Assembly: GCA_046482845.1 (NCBI GenBank)
Contig: JAWOEJ010000343.1
Coordinates: forward strand, 1-9,777
Source: DATFJZ01 sp046482845
GTDB lineage: Bacteria > Desulfobacterota > Desulfobacteria > Desulfobacterales > Desulfobacteraceae
Direction: 5' to 3'
Length of the DNA: 9,777 nucleotides
Positions 4,943-9,777 of this stretch are shown here, one piece after another; the stretch's first letter is position 1; every line of letters begins with the position of its first letter. The notes below the pieces were generated by a model. That model was not told the origin of the DNA, searched no databases, and saw nothing but the letters and a program-made list of their open reading frames with translations. Made by a program: the position numbers and the translations under genes.

Positions 4943-7014
4943 ATAATCTTTTGGTTGAAGTCGGTGCGGAAGAAATTCCGGCAGGGTATATTGAACCTGC
5001 CCTTAAAGCGTTTAAGGATGATCTGGGAGGTGTTTTAAAAAAAGCGCGTATTGAACACGGGGCGATCAGGTACATGGGAACCCCCAGACGGCTCGCCCTT
5101 ATGGTGGAATCTGTTGCCGATGCACAGGCGGCAGAGACTATAACCGTTACAGGGCCGCCGGAAAAAGTCGGGTTTGATGAAACAGGCAGGCCCACCATTG
5201 CCGCAGAAAAATTTGCTGAAAAAGCAGGGGTCCCTGTAGAAGATATCTTTATTGCCGAGAGTAAGAAAGGCCGCTATTTAAGTGCGGTCAAATCGGAAAC
5301 ATGTGAATCCACTGCACTTATCCTGGAAAACATTTTTCCAGATCTTATTCTGGGACTGCCCTTTCCAAAAAGCATGCGCTGGGGGGATCTTGATATCAGT
5401 TTTGCCCGTCCTGTCATATCAATCACAGCAGTTCTCGGGGACAGGCCTTTGAATTTTACAATTGGGAATATATCCTCACAGCCCTGGGTGTTCGGCCACC
5501 AGTTCATGTTTCCCGGCAGGAAAAAAATTATCTGTGCAGAAGAATATGAAAAGGTCATGGCATCTGCCGGTGTTATCGTGGATATTGAAAAACGAAGAGC
5601 CCTGTTGAAAAAAGAATTGTCAAAACAGGCAGAGGCATGCCAGAGCTTTATCATAGAGGATGAGGCGCTGGTCGATATTGTCACCCACCTTGTGGAGTAT
5701 CCCTATCCTGTAGTTGGAAAGTTTGACCATGAATTCCTTGAGCTGCCGGATGAGGTGCTGATCACGGCCATGAGAGAACACCAGAAGTATTTTGCTCTGG
5801 CTGACAAAACAGGGACGCTGACCCCATATTTTATTGCTGTGAACAATACAAAGGCAAAGGATATGGACCTTGTTGCCAGGGGCCATGAAAAAGTGATCCG
5901 GGCCCGTCTGGCCGATGCCCGCTTCTTTTTCCATGTGGATCTGGAATCCACCATGGATGATTTTGCAGAAAAGTTGAAACGGGTCACCTTTCAGGCCTCC
6001 CTTGGATCCATGCATGAAAAGAGCTGCCGTCTTGCTGATCTGTCCACTTACCTGGCAGCCTTTTTTGAACCTGCCGGACAGGGGGAGCTGACATCCGACC
6101 TGGTACGGGCGGCCAGAATATGCAAGGCAGATCTTGTCAGCCAGATGGTCATTGAATTTACAAAACTTCAAGGGGTTATCGGACGGTTTTACGCAGAAAA
6201 GGCAGGGGAGAACCCTGCTGTTGCCAGGGCCGTTGAACAGCACTATATGCCGGTATCTTCAGGTGGAGACCTGCCCCGGGATAAATCCGGACAGCTTCTT
6301 GCGATTGCCGACAAGATAGATACCATCTGCGGTTGTTTTTCCATTGATCTGATCCCCACAGGTGCGTCAGACCCCTATGCCCTGCGCCGCCAGGCCCTTG
6401 GTGTTATCCAGATCATGGAAGCGGGCAGCTATGATTTTTCTTTAAAAGGTCTGGTGGAAAAAGGGGTGTCTCTTTATACATCGGACAATGACCGGTCAGC
6501 GGACATTGTTCAAAAAATACTGGGGTTTATCAGGGACAGAATGGTGAATATGCTGGTTGACCACGGACACTCGAGAAATGCGGTTCATTCAGCGGTAAGT
6601 GTTTCTTTTGATAATATTCCAGACACCCTGTTAAGGGTAAAGGCTCTGGAGACGTTTCGACAGCTTTTGGATTTTGAATCCCTTGCAACGGCGTTTAAGC
6701 GGGTGGTTAATATTCTTAAAAAAGAAGGGTTTGATGATATAAAGGAACCTGATCCTGCTTTGTTTGAAGCAGATGCCGAAACTGCTCTGTATAAGGCATG
6801 CATGGAAACCGGATCAAAGGTGGCCGGATATACAAAAGAGGGGGAATATGACAGCGCCTTAAGGGAAATTGCATCCCTTCGTCCCCATGTGGACCGTTTT
6901 TTTGATGATGTCATGGTTATGGTGGATAACGAGGCATTAAAAAATAATAGAACAGCATTGCTGTCTCAGGTGGCGGCCCTGTTTGGAAATATTGCAGATT
7001 TTTCAATGATATGA
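4939..7014 (+). CDS. glyS: Glycyl-tRNA synthetase beta subunit
   Basis: A 691-residue tRNA-binding subunit of glycyl-tRNA synthetase, of normal family length. Visible landmarks: LLVEVGAEEIPAGYIEPAL (4-22), PKSMRWG (143-149), EHQKYFA (280-286), GHEKVIRARLADARFFFHVD (315-334), LGSMHEK (355-361), an HD-like domain around KADLVSQMVIEFTKLQGVIG (396-415), and PTGASDPYALRRQALGVIQI (473-492). The C-terminus is the anticodon-binding helical domain with DDVMVMVDNEALKNNRTALL and the final IADFSMI. The start ATG overlaps the glyQ stop by four bases, with AGGTG (4929-4933) five bases upstream. The gene is intact and shows no fusion. It is followed by a 102-base gap before the small PC4-like gene. Confidence 0.97.
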   Translation: MNNLLVEVGAEEIPAGYIEPALKAFKDDLGGVLKKARIEHGAIRYMGTPRRLALMVESVADAQAAETITVTGPPEKVGFDETGRPTIAAEKFAEKAGVPVEDIFIAESKKGRYLSAVKSETCESTALILENIFPDLILGLPFPKSMRWGDLDISFARPVISITAVLGDRPLNFTIGNISSQPWVFGHQFMFPGRKKIICAEEYEKVMASAGVIVDIEKRRALLKKELSKQAEACQSFIIEDEALVDIVTHLVEYPYPVVGKFDHEFLELPDEVLITAMREHQKYFALADKTGTLTPYFIAVNNTKAKDMDLVARGHEKVIRARLADARFFFHVDLESTMDDFAEKLKRVTFQASLGSMHEKSCRLADLSTYLAAFFEPAGQGELTSDLVRAARICKADLVSQMVIEFTKLQGVIGRFYAEKAGENPAVARAVEQHYMPVSSGGDLPRDKSGQLLAIADKIDTICGCFSIDLIPTGASDPYALRRQALGVIQIMEAGSYDFSLKGLVEKGVSLYTSDNDRSADIVQKILGFIRDRMVNMLVDHGHSRNAVHSAVSVSFDNIPDTLLRVKALETFRQLLDFESLATAFKRVVNILKKEGFDDIKEPDPALFEADAETALYKACMETGSKVAGYTKEGEYDSALREIASLRPHVDRFFDDVMVMVDNEALKNNRTALLSQVAALFGNIADFSMI

Positions 7015-7116
7015 TCATGTAACAGCACATTTATCAGGTGATGCCCGGTATCAGCCCGGACATTAGATTTAATGCGGTTTGAAAATAAGTAAGACAGGTA
7101 ATGGAGGTAACATATA

Positions 7117-7374
7117 ATGGCAGGATATGATCCTGAAAAGGATAAATTGATCAAAGAGTGGAAGTGTGAAGAGACAGGACTTATGGTGTCCATTCACCAG
7201 TACAATGAAGGGGAGCCCAAGGTACAGATCGGGCCGAGGATTTTAAAGAAAAAAGATGGAACAGACCGTGCCCCGTCCAAGGCGGGCAGGTTGTCCATTG
7301 AGGACCTTGCCTGGTTTTACGATATTATTGATGAGGTTAAAGATGAGTTATCCGACCTTGTCGGACCTGAATAG
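7117..7374 (+). CDS. Small PC4-like protein (function unknown)
   Basis: An 85-residue soluble, charged protein with no signal peptide or membrane segment. The layout is a run of short beta strands (IKEWKCEETGLMVSIHQYN, 12-30; PKVQIGPRIL, 34-43), a lysine/proline-rich turn (KKKDGTDRAPSKAG, 44-57) and a long C-terminal helix (SIEDLAWFYDIIDEVKDELS, 60-79). This order, with KAGRLSIEDL where PC4 proteins have a KGxxLxxEE segment, resembles the PC4/YdbC single-stranded nucleic-acid-binding fold. That is a pattern judgement, not a proven match. The start has a strong GGAGG (7103-7107) nine bases upstream. The last 32 bases overlap the start of the nucleoside phosphorylase gene, so the two are probably co-translated. 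It follows glyS and probably shares its transcript. A plain conserved hypothetical protein remains possible. Confidence 0.8.
   Translation: MAGYDPEKDKLIKEWKCEETGLMVSIHQYNEGEPKVQIGPRILKKKDGTDRAPSKAGRLSIEDLAWFYDIIDEVKDELSDLVGPE
7333..7336 (+). promoter_or_regulatory. Ribosome binding site deciding the nucleoside phosphorylase start
   Basis: GAGG lies six bases before the ATG at 7343, inside the 3' end of the preceding small gene. It supports a start at 7343 over the upstream in-frame ATG codons at 7256 and 7331, which lack such a site and would extend the protein into sequence that merely shadows the small gene. Confidence 0.6.
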
Positions 7375-8107
7375 CCCCTCTTTGATCTCCCCCTTTGGGG
7401 CAAGGCGGACGGACGGGACCGTGAGCCCGGCTGCGGCAATGATCAGTACTGAGCCGGATTTCAGATATATCACAGGCGCTGCCCCCTATGGAACATCTGT
7501 TCCCTTTTTTTTGAGCACATTGTTTACCCTGCCCGGCAGAGAAAGTTCTGTTTCAATTGTCGGGCCGTATATGGGGTCTCCTTACGGGGCAGTGCTTCTG
7601 GAATCCCTGTTTGCCAGAGGAAGTGATACTGTTCTGGTCCTGGGCTGGTGCGGGGCCATATCAGAGGATGTCAAAACCGGTGATATCATTGTGGTTGAAT
7701 CTGCCCTGTCTGATGAGGGAACCTCACGACACTACATGGCATCAGCGGATGATTTTCCTGTTGTATGTCCCTGTCCTGAAGCAACCTGCAGGCTGGAAGA
7801 AAATCTCGGCAAACACAATCTGTCTTTTCACAAGGGAAGGATCTGGACTACGGATGCCATTTACCGGGAAACCGAAAAAAAAATTGATTTTTTCAGGAAA
7901 AAAGGGGCCATTGCCGTTGAAATGGAGTGCGCTGCCCTTTTTTCCGTGGCCCGTTACAGGCAAAAGCACATTGCTGCCCTTCTGGTGGTTTCCGATGAGG
8001 TGTCCGCTTCAACCTGGGCGCCCGGGTTTAGACGTCAGGTATTTAAGACAGCCAGAAAAAGAGCAGCAGATTTTATAAGGGAAGTCCTGTTATCAGGGCA
8101 GCTCTGA
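7343..8107 (+). CDS. Nucleoside phosphorylase (PNP/UDP family)
   Basis: A 254-residue cytoplasmic enzyme predicted to split nucleosides with phosphate into base and ribose 1-phosphate (salvage). Numbering is from the ATG at 7343. Landmarks are a phosphate/ribose-binding glycine segment GPYMGSPYGAVLLE (74-87), VLGWCGAISEDVKTGDIIV (99-117), the substrate-contacting VEMECAALF (192-200) typical of uridine and purine nucleoside phosphorylases, and VVSDEV (215-220) where the family has its catalytic Asp region. The preceding SPFGARRTDGTVSPAAAMIS segment looks like a genuine N-terminal lead, which supports 7343 over the internal ATG at 7439. Whether uridine, purine nucleosides or methylthioadenosine is the substrate cannot be told; the MEC rather than MEG motif argues mildly against MTA nucleosidase. 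It overlaps the small gene by 32 bases and converges with trpS, with a 6-base gap. Confidence 0.88.
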   Translation: MSYPTLSDLNSPSLISPFGARRTDGTVSPAAAMISTEPDFRYITGAAPYGTSVPFFLSTLFTLPGRESSVSIVGPYMGSPYGAVLLESLFARGSDTVLVLGWCGAISEDVKTGDIIVVESALSDEGTSRHYMASADDFPVVCPCPEATCRLEENLGKHNLSFHKGRIWTTDAIYRETEKKIDFFRKKGAIAVEMECAALFSVARYRQKHIAALLVVSDEVSASTWAPGFRRQVFKTARKRAADFIREVLLSGQL

Positions 8108-8113
8108 TTTGGT

Positions 8114-9121
8114 TTACAGGGCATCTATGCCGATGGATTTTCTGATCTTTTCCAGAAACGGTACTGAATATTCCCTGGCCTTTACAGCCCCTTTTTTAAG
8201 AACGGTTTCAATATCCCCCGGGGCCTTGAGCAGTTCGCTGTATTTTTTTCTGGGTTCAGTGAGAATTTCATTGAGGTATTCAAACAATTCCTGTTTTACC
8301 ATGCCCCAGGCAATTCCCTCTTTATATCTTTTTTCCATGTCTTTGACCTCGTCTGGACGGGCAAAGGCCCGGTATATGGCAAACAAGGTGCATGTGGCGG
8401 GATCTTTGGGCTCTTCCGGGGCAAGGGAGTTGGTTTTTATTTTCATGATAAGCTTTCTTAACCTTTTTTCTGACTCAAACAGGGGAATGGTGTTGTTGTA
8501 GCTCTTGCTCATTTTTCTGCCGTCCAGACCGGCAAGCACAGCTGTGTTTTCATCCACAACCGCTTCGGGCAGGGTGAAATGCTCTCCATAGTGATGGTTA
8601 AACCGTCCTGCAATGTCCCGTGTCATTTCAATGTGCTGGATCTGGTCTCGTCCCACCGGCACTTTTCTGGCGTTGAACATCAGTATGTCTGCTGCCATGA
8701 GCACAGGATAACTGAAAAGCCCCATGGAAATATCCTTGTCAGGATCTTTTCTTCCCTTTGCCTCATTTTCGGCCAGGCAGGCCTTGTAGGCATGGGCTCT
8801 GTTCATCAGCCCTTTGGCGGTCATACAATTGAGAATCCAGGTGAGCTGGGGAATTTCCGGTATATCTGTCTGCCTGTAAAAAATTGATTTGTCCGTATCA
8901 AGGCCCATGGCAATCCAGGTGGCTGCCACTTCAAGGGAGGATCTGCGCATTCTTTCAGGGTCCTGACATTTGATAATGGCATGGTAGTCTGCCAGAAAAT
9001 AGTATGTGGCTGTGTCCGGTTCCCGGCTTGAATCAATGGCAGGACGAATGGCGCCCACGTAATTGCCAAGGTGGGGGGTTCCAGTTGTTGTGATTCCAGT
9101 TAAAATATCTGCACTTTTCAT
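8114..9121 (-). CDS. trpS: Tryptophanyl-tRNA synthetase
   Basis: A 335-residue class I synthetase that charges tRNA-Trp, at the usual length of about 330-350. The HIGH-type motif is PHLGN (16-20) within GITTTGTPHLGNYVGAIRPA; the KMSKS motif is exact at 203-207 (GRKMSKSYNN). Also visible are YYFLADYHAII (40-50), which lines the tryptophan pocket, SYPVLMAADILMF (137-149) and VGRDQIQHIEMTRDIA (156-171). The TPHLGNY/FLADYHA form differs from the Escherichia coli enzyme (TIGNYMGAL, VDQHA) and belongs to the other common bacterial TrpRS branch. The start has GGAGAG (plus-strand 9128-9133) six bases upstream. The stop lies six bases from the stop of the converging phosphorylase gene, so its transcript end must fall inside that gene. 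It lies 143 bases downstream of the tRNA nucleotidyltransferase gene on the same strand. Confidence 0.97.
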   Translation of the reverse strand: MKSADILTGITTTGTPHLGNYVGAIRPAIDSSREPDTATYYFLADYHAIIKCQDPERMRRSSLEVAATWIAMGLDTDKSIFYRQTDIPEIPQLTWILNCMTAKGLMNRAHAYKACLAENEAKGRKDPDKDISMGLFSYPVLMAADILMFNARKVPVGRDQIQHIEMTRDIAGRFNHHYGEHFTLPEAVVDENTAVLAGLDGRKMSKSYNNTIPLFESEKRLRKLIMKIKTNSLAPEEPKDPATCTLFAIYRAFARPDEVKDMEKRYKEGIAWGMVKQELFEYLNEILTEPRKKYSELLKAPGDIETVLKKGAVKAREYSVPFLEKIRKSIGIDAL

Positions 9122-9264
9122 GTTGTTCTCTCCAATGGTCTTGTTTGGGACAGGGCACCGCCTGGGATTGTTGGTAGTTCCGCGTCTTTGCCCCTATTTT
9201 TGGCTGTGAGCTCAAAGCTCATGATGGTTTTTAAAAAATCAGGAAGTATCATATAACCGGTTCG
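9122..9264 (-). promoter_or_regulatory. Leader region of trpS with a small hairpin
   Basis: A 143-base gap between the tRNA nucleotidyltransferase stop and the trpS start. TGAGCT (9207-9212) and AGCTCA (9216-9221) form a perfect 6-bp hairpin with a 3-base loop. On the trpS strand, GGGCA pairs with TGCCC further down. No T tract follows the hairpins, and no tryptophan-rich leader peptide or known riboswitch is recognised. Confidence 0.35.
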
Positions 9265-9272
9265 TTAATCAA
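9245..9272 (-). promoter_or_regulatory. Possible sigma-70 promoter for trpS
   Basis: On the minus strand, TTGATT (plus coordinates 9267-9272) and GATACT (9245-9250) are 16 bases apart, each matching the sigma-70 consensus at four of six positions. It overlaps the stop of the upstream gene. This is weak evidence; trpS may instead be read through from the upstream gene. Confidence 0.22.
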
Positions 9273-9777
9273 TATTTTTGTTGCGCTTTATATGTTTTTC
9301 TGCAAAGGCCAGTTCTTCCTCCCGGGTTTCAACTTTTCCGTCAAGCCTGGCATTGAGAATCTCCTCCATTATGGATTTAAATTTCGGGCCTGGTTTAAGT
9401 CCCATGGCAACCAGGTCACGCCCCCTTATCTGGATCTGAACGTCCTTGAGCTGGGTGTAGAAATGGGAAATGGCTTTTTTGGTTTTTTCCTTTCTGGCTG
9501 AGGCCATCATATAGAGAATATGTTCAGTACCAAAGACAGACAGCATGGAGTAAAGCATGCTGTTCTTTAAAGGAAGGGCCTTTTCAAGCAAATCAAGTCT
9601 TTCTTCAGCCTTCAGCCTCTGTCTGAGGGTTATCTTTTCCTGGGTGGGGGAAAATTTAAGCCGGCAACAGATTTCTTCTGCTACCTTTAGGGTGCATTTG
9701 TGTGTCATGATCATGAAATAAACAGACCACCTCTGATAATTGTCATCAAGATACAGAAGATCGTGCCAGGAAAGGGC
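9265..9777 (-). CDS. tRNA nucleotidyltransferase / poly(A) polymerase family protein, C-terminal part
   Basis: The last 170 residues of a larger protein whose N-terminal side lies beyond the right edge; the frame is open to position 9777, so the ATG at 9714 is internal. The tail reads ALSWHDLLYLDDNYQRWSVYF, then MTHKCTLKVAEEICCRLKFS, and ends with GRDLVAMGLKPGPKFKSIME and an EEILNARLDGKVETREEELAF segment. This is the typical end of CCA-adding/poly(A) polymerase-family enzymes: the G-x-DL-x-x-G-x-KPGP motif followed by an L-x-G-x-x-x-TREEE helix. Such enzymes add or repair the CCA 3' end of tRNA. In deltaproteobacteria the full protein often also carries DHH and CBS domains, which cannot be checked here. 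It ends 143 bases upstream of trpS and may be co-transcribed with it. Confidence 0.85.
   Translation of the reverse strand, partial: ALSWHDLLYLDDNYQRWSVYFMIMTHKCTLKVAEEICCRLKFSPTQEKITLRQRLKAEERLDLLEKALPLKNSMLYSMLSVFGTEHILYMMASARKEKTKKAISHFYTQLKDVQIQIRGRDLVAMGLKPGPKFKSIMEEILNARLDGKVETREEELAFAEKHIKRNKNID

Noticed and set aside
7256..7342. Upstream start of the nucleoside phosphorylase at 7256 (29 extra residues)
   Set aside because: The extension is an arginine/proline-rich shadow of the small PC4-like gene; a better ribosome binding site precedes 7343.
9150..9200. A GGGGCAAAGACGCGG stretch on the minus strand, reminiscent of cyclic-di-GMP riboswitch core bases
   Set aside because: The two conserved elements are fused without the intervening stem, and the receptor stem is absent, so it does not fit the riboswitch architecture.
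9033..9215. Minus-strand frame overlapping the trpS start, rich in Asn, Trp and His
   Set aside because: It is mostly an alternate frame of the trpS 5' end. Its composition looks random and it has no convincing start signal.

Overview
The window looks like a core-genome stretch of a sulfate-reducing deltaproteobacterium (Desulfobacterota, probably Desulfobacterales). This rests on protein style and gene company: two-subunit glycyl-tRNA synthetase, MgtE, RecO, a TrpRS of the TPHLGNY type, and a PcnB-like tRNA nucleotidyltransferase tail. It is inference without a database search. Base composition is moderate and even from about position 210 to the end.

Left edge (1-608). This is the only irregular part. 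Positions 1-111 read on the minus strand as the N-terminal strand region of a dihydroorotase-type amidohydrolase, cut at its 5' side. Positions 112-205 are a GC-rich island with several short inverted repeats that matches neither neighbour. From 208 the plus strand reads as the C-terminal part of a parvulin-type (PpiC/SurA) peptidyl-prolyl isomerase that has lost its N-terminus. Three unrelated pieces meet within 210 bases, so this is either a real rearrangement or an assembly/amplification chimera. The isomerase is followed by a 9-bp perfect stem-loop just ahead of mgtE.

Plus-strand gene run (609-8107). mgtE (Mg2+ transporter), recO (recombination mediator, ATGA overlap with mgtE), a GHMP-family sugar kinase, a 192-base gap, glyQ and glyS (ATGA overlap), a small PC4-like protein, and a nucleoside phosphorylase whose start lies inside the 3' end of the small gene. 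Tight spacing and overlaps suggest two transcription units, mgtE-recO-kinase and glyQS-small protein-phosphorylase, probably separated at 3848-4039. These are housekeeping functions: metal uptake, DNA repair, sugar phosphate metabolism, glycine tRNA charging and nucleoside salvage.

Minus-strand genes (8114-9777). trpS converges on the phosphorylase gene with 6 bases between the stop codons. Upstream of it lies the C-terminal part of a CCA-adding/poly(A) polymerase-family enzyme that runs off the right edge. Three genes here (glyQ/glyS, trpS, cca) supply tRNA ends or charged tRNAs, on two opposing transcripts.

I found no CRISPR array, insertion sequence, tRNA or rRNA gene, or defence cassette. 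The most notable item is the composite junction at the left edge. The rest is ordinary core genome with a few regulatory or subfamily questions.
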